A stretch of DNA of 64,000 bases from Lentilactobacillus fungorum (lineage in GTDB: Bacteria; Bacillota; Bacilli; Lactobacillales; Lactobacillaceae). The notes under the pieces were generated by a model. It searched no databases. It was not told the DNA's origin and saw only the letters and a program-made list of their open reading frames with translations. Of this stretch, positions 17,850 to 27,192 are shown one piece after another. The stretch lies in contig NZ_BNJR01000019.1 of assembly GCF_016860605.1 (NCBI RefSeq), positions 44,974 through 108,973 on the forward strand, read 5' to 3'. The translations under genes and the position numbers were made by a program. The first letter of the stretch is position 1; each line of letters starts with the position of its first letter.

Positions 17850-18839
17850 ATGTATAAGGCAAATGACGATCGTTATGAGAGTGCAGTTGTACGCAGGGCC
17901 GGCAATTCAGGCCTTCAGCTGCCAGCATTATCATTTGGATTGTGGCACAGTTTTGGCGATGACGCCAATTACGGTGATAGTGAGAAGGTTATTTTAAAGG
18001 CCTTTGATTCTGGAATCTTTTGTTTTGATAACGCTTATAACTATGGTCCAAGTGCCGGGGCTGCCGAGCGGATGTTTGGCGAAGTTTACCGGGCTAACTT
18101 AAAACCTTATCGAGATGAATTAGTGATTACGACGAAGGCAGGCTTTAATATGTGGCCAGGGCCTTATGGGAACTTTTCATCACGAAAGACGTTAATTAAT
18201 GCCTTAGATGGCAGCTTGAAGCGGATGGGATTGGACTACGTTGATATTTATTACAGTCATCGATTTGATCCAAATACCAGTCTGGAAGAAACGGCTAACG
18301 CACTAGATAGCCTTGTACGAGCTGGCAAAGCTTTATATATTGGCATTTCGAACTACAATGCCGCGCAAACCCGAGAAATTACGCGATACTTTAATGAATT
18401 ACACACGCCGTTTGTGGTCAATCAAGCATCGTATAATATGCTCAATCGAGGCATTGAAGACGATAGTTTGCTTGACACGCTTGCTAAGGAGAATAAGGCG
18501 TTGGTTGCCTATGGGCCACTGGCAGAAGGTCTCTTAACCGATAAATATTTAAATGGGATGCCTGATGATGTCAAGGTTCATTGGAGTAATGAATTCGTGA
18601 TGAAGCACGGCAAAGATGAGTTAATTCAAAAGTTGAATCAATTGAATGATTTAGCTAAGAACCGCAATCAGAACTTAGCTCAAATGTCGCTGGCATGGTT
18701 ATTGCACGACAAGACGGTTGCTAGCGTTGTAACGGGTGCTTCTAAAGTTAATCATTTGGAAGATAACTTAAAAGCTTTGAATCATTTGGACTTTACTGAT
18801 GATGAGTTAGCTGAAATTGATAAAATTGTCAAAGAATAA
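17850..18839 (+). CDS. Aldo/keto reductase, YghZ/Gpr-like
   Basis: 329 residues, NADPH-dependent TIM-barrel reductase. The catalytic Asp and Tyr are in FCFDNAYNYGPSAG (D60 and Y65), the Lys in VITTKAGF, and the His in YYSHRFDPN. The N-terminus RRAGNSGLQLPALSFGLWHSFG and the GPYGNFSSRK segment match the group that reduces L-glyceraldehyde 3-phosphate and methylglyoxal-type substrates, but the true substrate cannot be told. It is preceded by GAAGGTGAG and follows prs closely, then a strong terminator. Confidence 0.9.
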   Translation: MYKANDDRYESAVVRRAGNSGLQLPALSFGLWHSFGDDANYGDSEKVILKAFDSGIFCFDNAYNYGPSAGAAERMFGEVYRANLKPYRDELVITTKAGFNMWPGPYGNFSSRKTLINALDGSLKRMGLDYVDIYYSHRFDPNTSLEETANALDSLVRAGKALYIGISNYNAAQTREITRYFNELHTPFVVNQASYNMLNRGIEDDSLLDTLAKENKALVAYGPLAEGLLTDKYLNGMPDDVKVHWSNEFVMKHGKDELIQKLNQLNDLAKNRNQNLAQMSLAWLLHDKTVASVVTGASKVNHLEDNLKALNHLDFTDDELAEIDKIVKE

Positions 18840-18865
18840 TCATGATGATTGACAACGAATAATGG

Positions 18866-18908
18866 GGTGCTGGGGCAAAACTTGGGTTTTGAAACCAGCG
18901 CCTTTTTT
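18866..18908 (+). terminator. Rho-independent terminator after the aldo/keto reductase
   Basis: GGTGCTGG pairs with CCAGCGCC (one G-T pair) around a loop of about 21 nt, followed by six Ts. Confidence 0.8.
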
Positions 18909-18989
18909 GCGTTGAAGGCAACTAACTGTTTAGGCTGGGCTCTGGTATAATTAGTTTAAATAAAGAACGAAGTCGAATGGAGAATTAAA

Positions 18990-19994
18990 ATGACAAAAAA
19001 AGTAACGATTACCGACCTTGCCAAGAAAGCGGGCGTTTCGGTGACAACGGTTTCCCAAATTCTAAACGGTAAACAGGATCGCTTTAGTGACAAAACGGTC
19101 AAAAAAGTTCATCAGCTCCAACATGATATGGGCTACGTGCCCGATTTTAATGCCCAAAGCTTAATCCGAAAAAGCGGTCGCACAATTGGGGTGTTGTTAC
19201 CTAATATTAATAATCCTTTTTTTGGCCGATTTGTCCGGGGAATTGAAGCCGAAGCGATGAAGCATGACTACGTTCCGCTTATTTTCGGTTCTAACAATAG
19301 CGAAACCTTGGAGAGTCACTACTTACTGGAATCAATTAGAAGGACCGCAGACGGCATGATAATCGCTTCTGCGGTGTCTGATCTTAACTATATCGATAAG
19401 ATTCTCAGTCAAAACGAAGTCCCGTATTTGTTGGTTGACCAAGCACCGGTTGTGGAAGGCGATAAGATTAATGCTAATAATACCAAGGGGGGTAAATTAT
19501 TAGCTGAATATCTCATGAAAAAAGGTCACCAAGACATCGTTGTCGTAGCAGATACCCACCCAACCATGAACATGGAGCACCGCCTAACTGGCTTCTTATC
19601 GGCTTTTAAAAGGGCAGGGAGACCTATCAAAGCCGATCACATTATCAAAACTGATTTGACAAAACTTGGTGGCTACCAAGTAACCAAGCAGGCCTTGGCG
19701 TTAAAACCAACTGCAATCTTTGCGATTAATGATGAAATTGCCATTGGTCTGTATCGAGGAATCTATGAAGCTGGGTTAAAGATTCCAGCTGACATTTCGG
19801 TTGTTGGCTACGACGATATTGATTTGGCCGAATATGTTGCGCCTAAATTGACAACGGTTCACCAAGCAGCGTTTGAAATGGGGCAGCATTCGGCCGCTAT
19901 GATTATTGAACGAATTGAAAATCGGAATGAACCGATTCAGCAAGTTAATCTACCGGTTAAGCTCATTGAACGAGATAGTGTCAAGCAGCTTTAG
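18990..19994 (+). CDS. rbsR: LacI-family transcriptional repressor, probable RbsR
   Basis: 334 residues. The N-terminal helix-turn-helix VTITDLAKKAGVSVTTVSQILNG is typical LacI, followed by a hinge and a periplasmic-binding-like sugar domain (IGVLLPNINNPFFGRFVRGIE, IFAINDEIAIGLYRGI, DISVVGYDDIDLAEYV). Placement 105 bp before ribokinase suggests ribose or a related sugar as effector. An extended -10 (TGGTATAAT) lies about 40 bp upstream. The gap to rbsK holds a promoter with flanking inverted repeats, a likely target for this repressor. Confidence 0.88.
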   Translation: MTKKVTITDLAKKAGVSVTTVSQILNGKQDRFSDKTVKKVHQLQHDMGYVPDFNAQSLIRKSGRTIGVLLPNINNPFFGRFVRGIEAEAMKHDYVPLIFGSNNSETLESHYLLESIRRTADGMIIASAVSDLNYIDKILSQNEVPYLLVDQAPVVEGDKINANNTKGGKLLAEYLMKKGHQDIVVVADTHPTMNMEHRLTGFLSAFKRAGRPIKADHIIKTDLTKLGGYQVTKQALALKPTAIFAINDEIAIGLYRGIYEAGLKIPADISVVGYDDIDLAEYVAPKLTTVHQAAFEMGQHSAAMIIERIENRNEPIQQVNLPVKLIERDSVKQL

Positions 19995-20014
19995 GCCCAA
20001 ATTGAATAAAGCAC

Positions 20015-20061
20015 TTGTTAAACCCTTTCAGCTTTGGTAGAATCTTAGGTGAAAGGTTTTA
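20015..20061 (+). promoter_or_regulatory. rbsK promoter flanked by inverted repeat (candidate RbsR operator)
   Basis: -35 TTGTTA at 20015-20020, 17-nt spacer, -10 TAGAAT at 20038-20043. TAAACCCTTTCA (20019-20030) and TGAAAGGTTTTA (20050-20061) form a 12-bp inverted repeat with one mismatch that brackets the -10 box. This is a plausible repressor site, though the arms are farther apart than in most LacI-family operators. Confidence 0.55.
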
Positions 20062-20099
20062 CTTAATATTAAATTGTAATCAAGTTAGAGGAGTACACT

Positions 20100-21017
20100 A
20101 TGACGAATAAAGTGGTTGTTCTTGGTAGTTTAAATGTTGATACAACGTTACACATTGCGCAGATGCCCAAGCCGGGCGAAACCATTCGGGCAATGAGTAA
20201 GACAAATTCAGCCGGCGGCAAGGGAGCTAATCAAGCGGTGGCGGCTGCCCGCTCAGGGGCTGCAACGAGTTTTATTGGTCAAGTTGGCAAGGACGGCAAT
20301 GGCCAATTTATGATCGATGCACTCAAGCGTGATCAGATTAACGTTGACCATATTAAGGTTGATGATCAAGACGGCACCGGTTCGGCAGTAATTTTACTGG
20401 ATGAAAATGGGCAAAATAGCATTATGGTTTACGGTGGTGCTAATCAAGCAATGAAACCAACAATTGTTGCTGATAGTGAGGCCTTGATTGAAAGTAGCGA
20501 TATTTTGATCTCGGAATTTGAAACCCCTCAAGAAGTCACTTTAGAAGCGTTTAAACTAGCTAAAAAGCACGGGGTGACCACCATTTTAAACCCAGCTCCG
20601 GCAGCTAAATTAATTGATGGCTTAGCCGAGGTGGTTGACTTAATTGTCCCTAACGAAACAGAAAGTGCTTCGCTGACCGAGATTGAGGTGAACGATCAGG
20701 CTTCAATGGATGCCAACGCCGAAAAATTTACTAAAATGGGAATCAAAAACCTCATTATTACAATTGGCGATCGGGGTGCTTATTATCATACGCCAGCAGG
20801 TAGCGGGTTTGTACCGGCATTTAAAGTTCATGCCAAGGATACAACCGCAGCTGGCGATACATTTATTGGGGCGTTAAGTTCAGAAATTAATAAAGATTTT
20901 TCTAATATTAAAGCTGCCCTGACATATGCACAAAAGGCGTCATCCATTACGGTTCAACGCTTGGGCGCATTACCATCTATTCCAACCGCTAAAGAAATTG
21001 CGAATCAGTATAAATAA
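20100..21017 (+). CDS. rbsK: Ribokinase
   Basis: 305 residues of the PfkB family; phosphorylates D-ribose to ribose-5-phosphate. PfkB signature 1 is SAGGKGANQAVAAARSG and signature 2 is DTTAAGDTFIGAL with the catalytic Asp. N-terminus VVVLGSLNVDT is typical. The gene follows rbsR, but no rbsD, rbsU or ABC transporter gene is adjacent, so ribose uptake must be encoded elsewhere. prs, which uses ribose-5-phosphate, lies 2.3 kb upstream. Confidence 0.94.
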   Translation: MTNKVVVLGSLNVDTTLHIAQMPKPGETIRAMSKTNSAGGKGANQAVAAARSGAATSFIGQVGKDGNGQFMIDALKRDQINVDHIKVDDQDGTGSAVILLDENGQNSIMVYGGANQAMKPTIVADSEALIESSDILISEFETPQEVTLEAFKLAKKHGVTTILNPAPAAKLIDGLAEVVDLIVPNETESASLTEIEVNDQASMDANAEKFTKMGIKNLIITIGDRGAYYHTPAGSGFVPAFKVHAKDTTAAGDTFIGALSSEINKDFSNIKAALTYAQKASSITVQRLGALPSIPTAKEIANQYK

Positions 21018-21073
21018 TAATTATTGAGTGAATTAGGTATTGCTTCGTTCCTGAATTGATTTTTAGTAAAGTG

Positions 21074-21148
21074 TTGCTTTACGTAAAATTATCTGTTAGT
21101 ATATCCAATCGTTAGCAGGAAATGATTAAGTGTTTACTAACATTTCCT
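21074..21148 (+). promoter_or_regulatory. Promoter and leader hairpin of a small hypothetical gene
   Basis: -35 TTGCTT (21074-21079), 17-nt spacer, -10 TAGTAT (21097-21102). Downstream AGGAAATG (21117-21124) pairs with CATTTCCT (21141-21148). GTTAG (21111) and CTAAC (21136) offer an overlapping alternative pairing. No T run follows. Confidence 0.5.
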
Positions 21149-21210
21149 TGTGAGAAGTTTAAATCGATGGATCCTAAAATTTAATTTTATAGTCAAAGGG
21201 GTTTATAGCT

Positions 21211-21429
21211 ATGAGTAATAAGTTAGAAATTCTTGAAGAATATCAAAAGGCCGCATCAAAGCTCAGCCAACTAAAGAACCAAGAAGCTGAGTTAATTCAT
21301 TCAAAGACGCAGGATACTAATGACACGGTAGTTATTAAGCCACAATTTGGCAACGAAATGAACCATTTAAACCAAGAGTGTATGCAACTGAATATGATCT
21401 TAGAAGCAATGGATGCTTCAGAAGATTAA
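21211..21429 (+). CDS. Small hypothetical protein
   Basis: 72 residues, acidic and helical, probably a coiled-coil (EILEEYQKAASKLSQLKNQEAELI). No known motif, no signal or membrane segment. It has an AAAGGGG ribosome binding site, its own plausible promoter and a strong terminator at 21445, so it looks like a real monocistronic gene. The family is not recognised. Confidence 0.7.
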   Translation: MSNKLEILEEYQKAASKLSQLKNQEAELIHSKTQDTNDTVVIKPQFGNEMNHLNQECMQLNMILEAMDASED

Positions 21430-21444
21430 ACGGTAGGTAGCATG

Positions 21445-21493
21445 AAAAAGCACCGGTCAAGACAGCTTAAAGTTGTTTTGACTGGTGCTTTTT
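21445..21493. terminator. Bidirectional terminator
   Basis: AAAAAGCACCGGTCAA pairs with TTGACTGGTGCTTTTT around a loop of about 17 nt. It serves the small plus-strand gene and possibly the convergent ADP-ribosylglycohydrolase gene. Confidence 0.9.
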
Positions 21494-21524
21494 GACTTGG
21501 TTTGTTAACGACATCGTGAAGTCA

Positions 21525-22484
21525 CTAAAAGTAATCGGATAATAGGGCCGAAGAAACGGCCACCTTGATTTGATTTCGTCCTTTTAATTGATTAAGCCAA
21601 TCCTGCGGGAAATTAACGGGGGCAAATAGGAGTGAAGCTAACATTGAGGTGATCGACCCAATTGTATCCGCGTCATTTCCTAAGTTTACCGCGCGTGTCA
21701 CTGCGACATAATATTGCTCCGAGTTCATGAGGCACCAAAAAACGGAGTTAAGGGTGTCAACCACATATGGAGAACTCTTAATATGATTACTTGGCTGTCT
21801 TAAAAAGTGGGGATCTTCTAATTGATAAAAATGATCAACTTCGTCGGCAAAGGCTGCCTGCTGGCGGTAATAATCCAGTGACTCTTTGACGGCCCGAAGC
21901 ATTGCATACTTATTAGGATTATAGACTAATCGGATAATGACGTTAGTGAGTATGCCTGAAGCAATCAAGCTGCGAGGGTGACGATGGGTGGTCGCTGTGT
22001 AATCATGGATGAGCTTGACTACCTGATCGTTAAAACGATAGCCCTTCGAACTCGTCAAAATATAGAATGCAAGTGGCATCATTCTCATTAAGGCGCCGTT
22101 GCCATTATCCATTTCGGAAGTGCCACCGCATAATTCGGGCTGGATGCCGGCGTCAAATCGACGGATTGCCTCACTAGTGGTTTTACCGACGCCAAACGTC
22201 ATGCCAAAAGGGGTGTAGTCGCCAAAATGATACCACTGAGAATAGCGCATCATTAAATCATGGAGGTTATAGCCCTGCGTCAAACTAACTAACGAAGCAA
22301 TGGTGAGGGAAGTATCGTCAGACCACGTTCCTGCAGGTACATCATTTTCTTTGTGCCCAACCATCGTATTAATTGGGTTCTCAAGTAAGTCTTGTCGTTT
22401 GTGGCACTGATAGGGAACACCTAAAGCGTCGCCTAGCGCAACGGCGGTGACACATTGAAATAATAAGTAGCTGGTTGAGTACAT
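21525..22484 (-). CDS. ADP-ribosylglycohydrolase (DraG) family protein
   Basis: 319 residues of the DraG/ARH fold, which hydrolyses the bond between ADP-ribose and a protein or nucleic-acid acceptor in a binuclear magnesium site. Metal and ligand motifs: GDALGVPYQ at the N-terminus, GTWSDDTSLTIA, GNGALMRMMPLA and GNDADTIGSITSML near the C-terminus. GAGGTAA precedes the ATG. No ADP-ribosyltransferase is visible nearby, so the substrate is unknown and crystallin-like or other acceptor roles remain open. It lies 56 bp from the lipid kinase gene on the same strand. Confidence 0.9.
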   Translation of the reverse strand: MYSTSYLLFQCVTAVALGDALGVPYQCHKRQDLLENPINTMVGHKENDVPAGTWSDDTSLTIASLVSLTQGYNLHDLMMRYSQWYHFGDYTPFGMTFGVGKTTSEAIRRFDAGIQPELCGGTSEMDNGNGALMRMMPLAFYILTSSKGYRFNDQVVKLIHDYTATTHRHPRSLIASGILTNVIIRLVYNPNKYAMLRAVKESLDYYRQQAAFADEVDHFYQLEDPHFLRQPSNHIKSSPYVVDTLNSVFWCLMNSEQYYVAVTRAVNLGNDADTIGSITSMLASLLFAPVNFPQDWLNQLKGRNQIKVAVSSALLSDYF

Positions 22485-22539
22485 GGAATTACCTCGTTTA
22501 TGATTTCTGAATGGGGGACACAGCTATATTAACATAAGA

Positions 22540-23484
22540 CTAGCGAATCCAAAAAGGGTATTGATCAGTTTCGAATTTAAGCTGATAAGTTTGAGCGCCC
22601 AGTTCTTCACCGTCAATTTGACCATAACGGTCAGCCTCAGTAGAAACAAAAAGTTGCTGGCCAACGTAATGGTGAATAAAGCGTAGGCGCAAATGTTTCT
22701 TTAAAAATATCATACTGACAAATAAAAACAATTGAATCAGGTTGGGCTTTTCAACAATGACCACATCCAATTGATTCTCATAGGCTGACGCAGTGGGCAC
22801 AATCTTAATACCACCGCCAAAATAGGGCAAGTTAGTGGTCGTAAGTAAGAAGGTATTGGCAAAGGTTCTTTCTTGCTGCCCAGGAATTTTAACGTGGGCT
22901 TTGAACCCCTGAAAACTTCTCAAAGCATTGACCACAGAAACCCAATAAGAGAATTTGCCGAAATAACGGCTGTTTTTCAATGGTGATTGATTTGCATCAT
23001 GGACAACGGTTGCATCAAAGCCGATCCCAAAATTATTAGAAAAATAGCCGTTATCGTGAGTGCCTAAGTTGACATAGCGGCCGACGTTAACAGAAATTGC
23101 TTGGGTGCAATTTAAAATTTGATCGAGGGCAGCCCGCCAATGAAGGGGAATATTTAGCGCTCTGGCAAAGTCATTTCCAGAGCCAATTGGCAAAAACGCC
23201 AACGGGACTTGGTGATCACTTGGATTGGTTGAGTAATACTGTTTACAGCCAAGAAGGGCTTCGTGCAGGGTGCCATCGCCGCCGGCAGCAATGATAACGG
23301 CGGGTTGATTATCTGTTAACTGGCCAAGAAGCTGTTGCGCTAGCGAAGTGGCATGGCCATCATATTGAGTAACAAAAGTTTTGTATGAAACGCCGGCTGC
23401 AGCCAATTGTTGCTGAATCTTCGGCCATAGTAAGCGAGCTTTGCCACCGCCAGCGCATTTGTTTAAGATGATGAAATAGTTCAT
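22540..23484 (-). CDS. Diacylglycerol/lipid kinase family protein (YegS/DagK-like)
   Basis: About 314 residues. The N-terminal nucleotide-binding domain has FIILNKCAGGGKA, AAGGDGTLHEAL (GGDGT motif) and IGSGNDFARALNI; the C-terminal beta-sandwich ends near GQIDGEELGAQ. The family phosphorylates diacylglycerol or related lipids at the membrane, recycling lipid released by lipoteichoic acid synthesis. ATG 23484 is chosen because GGGGAG lies upstream; an in-frame GTG at 23505 overlaps that sequence. The exact lipid substrate cannot be read from the sequence. Confidence 0.9.
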   Translation of the reverse strand: MNYFIILNKCAGGGKARLLWPKIQQQLAAAGVSYKTFVTQYDGHATSLAQQLLGQLTDNQPAVIIAAGGDGTLHEALLGCKQYYSTNPSDHQVPLAFLPIGSGNDFARALNIPLHWRAALDQILNCTQAISVNVGRYVNLGTHDNGYFSNNFGIGFDATVVHDANQSPLKNSRYFGKFSYWVSVVNALRSFQGFKAHVKIPGQQERTFANTFLLTTTNLPYFGGGIKIVPTASAYENQLDVVIVEKPNLIQLFLFVSMIFLKKHLRLRFIHHYVGQQLFVSTEADRYGQIDGEELGAQTYQLKFETDQYPFWIR

Positions 23485-23530
23485 TGGCCGAGACTCACTC
23501 CCCACAGAAAATTAAAAGGATGTAATAGAA

Positions 23531-23571
23531 AAGCTTGGCTTCGAATATATGAGATATTCGACCCCAAGCTT
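23531..23571 (-). terminator. Inverted repeat downstream of rnjA, probable terminator
   Basis: AAGCTTGG...CCAAGCTT and the inner TCGAATAT/ATATTCGA form a nearly continuous 16-bp stem with a 5-nt loop. On the minus strand it is followed by TTTTCTATT, a weak T tract. Confidence 0.7.
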
Positions 23572-23606
23572 AGTCAATACTTATGAAATCGGTTTGAAAT
23601 AGATGT

Positions 23607-25295
23607 TTACTTTTGATTTCCATTCATGATAAGCATTGGCAGGATCATCGGATGACGTTCAGTTTTGTCATACAGAAATTCTTGGAGGTCATCGATGATT
23701 GCATTTCTAATAGAAGATTCAGTTGCTTTTTTGGCTCGCATGGCTTTTCGGATTGTCTTAAAGACTAGTCGTCGGCCTTCATCCAGCAGCTCACCAGATT
23801 CACGCATATAGACGAATCCCCGGGAGAGGATATCTGGGCCAGATTGGATTTCTTGGTTATTTAAATTAATCGTGGCGACCACCACGACAATGCCTTCCTC
23901 GGAAAGCAATTGGCGATCACGAAGCACAATGCTGCCAATATCACCAATCCCGCTGCCGTCAATATAAACATCCCCGGCTTGGAAATGACCAGCTAAGCGG
24001 GCATGGTCACTAGAAAGCGCTAAAACGTCGCCATTTTGCATGATGAAGCTATGATCAAGCGGAACCCCACATTGTTCAGCGAGTTCAGTATGAATTTTAA
24101 GCATTCGATATTCACCATGGATGGGCATAAAGAACTTAGGCTTCATTAATCGAAGCATGAGTTTTTGTTCTTCTTGTCCACCATGACCAGAAGTATGAAT
24201 GTTATTAACCCGACCGTGGATCACGTTGGCGCCAGCTTCTTCAAGCTTATTAATCACGCTGTTAACACTGGTGGTATTACCAGGAATTGGGTTGCTTGAA
24301 AAGATGACGGTATCGCCTGGTTGAATTGAAATTTGTCGATGGGTGCCGTTCGCAATTCTCGAGAGCGCAGCCATTGGTTCACCTTGGGATCCAGTACATA
24401 AAATCAAGGTTTTGTTGGCTGGCAATGACTGTAAATCGTGCGCATCAACAAAGGCATCATCTGGTATGTCCAAATAGCCAAGTTCACGCCCGTTAACAAT
24501 TGCCGCATCCATACTACGCCCAAAGACCGCAATTTTTCTTCCATGCGCCATCGCGTTATCACAGGCCGTTTTGATCCGTGAAATGTTAGAAGCAAAGGTT
24601 GCAAAAATAATTCGGTCTTTAATTTGATCGAAGATGTGGGCAATTGAGTTACCAACCCATTTTTCAGAGTGAGTCCAAATGGGCTTTTCGGCGTTCGTAC
24701 TATCAGACATCAAGCATAAAACGCCCTCTGCGCCCAATTTAGCCATTTCTTGTAAATCAGGCGGCTGGTTGGTCACTGGAGTAAGATCGAATTTGTAATC
24801 TCCAGTTTCTACGATAACCCCAACTGGAGTGTGAACAGCAATTCCAACAGTGTCAGGAATTGAATGGGTTGTTCGGAAAAACGAGACCTTCATTTTTCTG
24901 AACCTGAGGACCGATTTATCACTAATTTCGTGTAACTCAACGGAGTTCAATAAGCCATGTTCTTCCAGCTTATTCTTGATTAACGCCATTGCTAATGGGC
25001 CAGCGTAAATAGGGACGTTTAAAACCTTCATCAAATAAGGGACGCCGCCAATATGGTCTTCGTGTCCGTGAGTGATGACCAAAGCTTTGATTTTGTCCTT
25101 ATTGTCCACTAAATATTGATAATCTGGGATGACATAATCGACTCCCAAAAGATCGTCTTCCGGGAATTTGATGCCGGCATCAATCAAAATAATTTCATCT
25201 TGAAATTGAATGCCATAAGTGTTTTTGCCGATTTCGCCCAGACCGCCAACGCCATAGATAGCTGCTTCGTTATTTTTGACGTTTAATTTTTTCAT
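23607..25295 (-). CDS. rnjA: Ribonuclease J1
   Basis: 562 residues, metallo-beta-lactamase/beta-CASP RNase with 5'-3' exo- and endonuclease activity in mRNA turnover and rRNA maturation. The full metal site is present: [10 protein letters not shown] (H76, H78, D80, H81), [17 protein letters not shown], and the C-terminal [10 protein letters not shown]. It overlaps rpoY by 4 nt (ATGA-type), the usual rpoY-rnjA coupling in Firmicutes. A paralogue (RNase J2) lies at 47668-49398; comparison of the motifs shows that this one is the catalytically competent copy. Confidence 0.95.
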   Translation of the reverse strand: MKKLNVKNNEAAIYGVGGLGEIGKNTYGIQFQDEIILIDAGIKFPEDDLLGVDYVIPDYQYLVDNKDKIKALVITHGHEDHIGGVPYLMKVLNVPIYAGPLAMALIKNKLEEHGLLNSVELHEISDKSVLRFRKMKVSFFRTTHSIPDTVGIAVHTPVGVIVETGDYKFDLTPVTNQPPDLQEMAKLGAEGVLCLMSDSTNAEKPIWTHSEKWVGNSIAHIFDQIKDRIIFATFASNISRIKTACDNAMAHGRKIAVFGRSMDAAIVNGRELGYLDIPDDAFVDAHDLQSLPANKTLILCTGSQGEPMAALSRIANGTHRQISIQPGDTVIFSSNPIPGNTTSVNSVINKLEEAGANVIHGRVNNIHTSGHGGQEEQKLMLRLMKPKFFMPIHGEYRMLKIHTELAEQCGVPLDHSFIMQNGDVLALSSDHARLAGHFQAGDVYIDGSGIGDIGSIVLRDRQLLSEEGIVVVVATINLNNQEIQSGPDILSRGFVYMRESGELLDEGRRLVFKTIRKAMRAKKATESSIRNAIIDDLQEFLYDKTERHPMILPMLIMNGNQK

Positions 25296-25513
25296 TGATT
25301 ATTGAACTCCGTTACTTTGTAATCTGGATTATTTTGTTCGTACTCTAGATGTTTACCTTGGAGCGGTTCAATAAACTCGATTTCATAATCTGTGTGATCT
25401 TCCACGAGTGCATGAGCTTCGACCTCGGTATCGGCCTCAACATAGAGGGTACGCGTTGTCTCCCGACGAGGATTTTGTTTCTTGTCGGGTTGGTATAGTA
25501 CTTTAAAAATCAT
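25292..25513 (-). CDS. rpoY: RNA polymerase epsilon subunit
   Basis: 73 residues, the small auxiliary epsilon subunit (formerly DUF1447/YkzG) of Firmicutes RNA polymerase. [27 protein letters not shown] and the acidic [18 protein letters not shown] segment are characteristic. The start is preceded by AAAGGAG. Adjacent to and overlapping rnjA as in Bacillus and other lactobacilli. Confidence 0.93.
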   Translation of the reverse strand: MIFKVLYQPDKKQNPRRETTRTLYVEADTEVEAHALVEDHTDYEIEFIEPLQGKHLEYEQNNPDYKVTEFNNQ

Positions 25514-25701
25514 AAAAAAACTCCTTTAAAAATTTACTTTTTAGAAACAGTTAGGTTTCTTTCCGGACAAGTGGCTGTGAAAACACAGCTAATAACGATA
25601 TATTACCATATTATAAAACATAAGTATATAAAGTTGAAAGCAATCGTCTTGGAGCAGTCATGTTAAAATGAAGTGAAGTATCAAGAATGGGGAGCTATTT
25701 A

Positions 25702-26193
25702 ATGGAATTACTCATACAAATTTTGATCGGCTTGGTCGTTGCTTTTGCCGTTTATAACTTGATTCATTATTTATTTGTGACCCGGCCTAGTAGGCGGCGG
25801 ACAATGCTGGCACAACAAGTTTGTAATGAAGCCGTTCGAGCGGCTGTTCATGCATTGATGACGGCCAAAACGCTAAAGCCCTTTGACGATAATGATTTGC
25901 GATCCGAACAAATCGCAGAGGTATGGGGACGGGGCGTGATGGCGTTCGAATATCATCTGCCAATTAATAACGTCAGTCAATCAATTCCAGATTTTAAGCA
26001 AGCGTTGGTCAAGGCGTTGGCAGAATATGGTGATGATCACCATATGCATGTCCATTCAGGGGAAGTCGATCGACCAGCGTTTGTGGTGACCGATATTTGG
26101 CAGTTAGATAACCGACTTCATTTTGACGTGGCTTACCTTGTTAACTTAACGACGGTCGAATACGTAGATGATCTTAATCGGTTAAGCAGGTGA
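25702..26193 (+). CDS. Membrane-anchored protein of unknown function
   Basis: About 163 residues. A single N-terminal transmembrane helix (LLIQILIGLVVAFAVYNLIHYLF) is followed by a basic segment and a soluble domain of about 130 residues that I do not recognise. ATG 25702 is chosen since GGGGAG lies just upstream; an in-frame ATG further up overlaps that site. The stop lies 2 bp from the end of the convergent rgg-like gene. No function assigned. Confidence 0.75.
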   Translation: MELLIQILIGLVVAFAVYNLIHYLFVTRPSRRRTMLAQQVCNEAVRAAVHALMTAKTLKPFDDNDLRSEQIAEVWGRGVMAFEYHLPINNVSQSIPDFKQALVKALAEYGDDHHMHVHSGEVDRPAFVVTDIWQLDNRLHFDVAYLVNLTTVEYVDDLNRLSR

Positions 26194-26195
26194 GT

Positions 26196-27095
26196 TTATT
26201 TGGCTTGCTGTCGGCGATATTTTTTCGCCCATTTTTTGCGGATTTGAATGATGCCAATCACGTTATGATCGATTGCTGGGGTATAGAGTGCTTCAAATTG
26301 TTCGATTGCCCTTAAAATGCGCTGGCCGGCCTCTTCATTGCCAAAGTATAAATTAGCGATTCCGACGATAAGTTGTTGGCAGATTCTGCCGTTAGCGGTT
26401 AGCAAGTGGGCATCAATTGCTCCAACCTTTTTGGCGAGTTGCTTGGCCTGCTCGAAGTGGGTTAAGTTAAGTTGGATTTGAAAGACGGTTAAATACATAT
26501 TCATTAGTTCATCTGATAGGTTGAAAGGATCATGACCATTTGGTAGGTACTTTAAGCAGTTAGTCTCAAATTTGGCAAAAATTTTGGGGATTAGCGCTAC
26601 TTGCCCCGTACTGACAGCAATTACGAAAAGAACATCGGCCAGTTTGATTTCTCGAATGGTCCAAGTTTTAGCAGCGGCGAGTTGATCCCAAAGATTGTTG
26701 ATCTCAGGAGTCATCGATACAGTTTTAGAATGATAGGCTTCAATCAAGATTTCACCGGTAGCCGCCACTGAACGCAAACCTAAGTCACGACTTGTTTTAT
26801 AATCTGCGACAATCTTTCCCATTATCTGCAAATTATGGGCTTCATATGCATGAATGAGTTGATCTTGGAGTGCTTGGACTTTTGTTTGCTGATAATTGTT
26901 ATGAATGAACCGAAATTCATCGAGGGAAATTGAAAGATTGTCTAGAATCTGAAATAACTTAGTGGCACTTACGTCATTTAATCCCCGCTCAAAACGGTTT
27001 GCAAACGAGCGGGACACGATAGTTGAATAAACTTCTTTTTGGGTAAATCCTTTGATTTGCCTAATTTTTTTGACCGTTTGACCGATAGCTGGCAT
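26196..27095 (-). CDS. Rgg/GadR/MutR-family transcriptional regulator
   Basis: 299 residues. An N-terminal XRE-type helix-turn-helix (VKKIRQIKGFTQKEVYSTIVSRSFANRFERGL) is followed by an all-helical region of about 230 residues, the Rgg arrangement in which a TPR-like domain binds short peptides. GGAGGG precedes the ATG. It is divergent from an MFS exporter, a common regulator-transporter pairing. No short hydrophobic peptide gene is recognisable in the 266-bp intergenic region; a 12-codon frame there is polar. A perfect palindrome (27159-27172) is a candidate binding site. Confidence 0.85.
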   Translation of the reverse strand: MPAIGQTVKKIRQIKGFTQKEVYSTIVSRSFANRFERGLNDVSATKLFQILDNLSISLDEFRFIHNNYQQTKVQALQDQLIHAYEAHNLQIMGKIVADYKTSRDLGLRSVAATGEILIEAYHSKTVSMTPEINNLWDQLAAAKTWTIREIKLADVLFVIAVSTGQVALIPKIFAKFETNCLKYLPNGHDPFNLSDELMNMYLTVFQIQLNLTHFEQAKQLAKKVGAIDAHLLTANGRICQQLIVGIANLYFGNEEAGQRILRAIEQFEALYTPAIDHNVIGIIQIRKKWAKKYRRQQAK

Positions 27096-27158
27096 GATTG
27101 CCCTCCTGACGTCTCATATATGCAACATATTGTAAGCTCATCGGAACGAAATAACTAG

Positions 27159-27172
27159 TAGTATTCATACTA
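27159..27172. promoter_or_regulatory. Palindrome in the rgg-MFS divergent region, candidate operator
   Basis: TAGTAT-TC-ATACTA is a perfect inverted repeat about 64 bp upstream of the regulator start and 190 bp upstream of the transporter start. Its assignment to the Rgg-like protein is inference from location only. Confidence 0.4.
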
Positions 27173-27192
27173 AATTAAGTAGGTGGGTGGCT

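Noticed and set aside
27120..27158. 12-codon frame as an Rgg-partner peptide
   Set aside because: The product MQHIVSSSERNN is polar, unlike short hydrophobic pheromones, and lacks a ribosome binding site.
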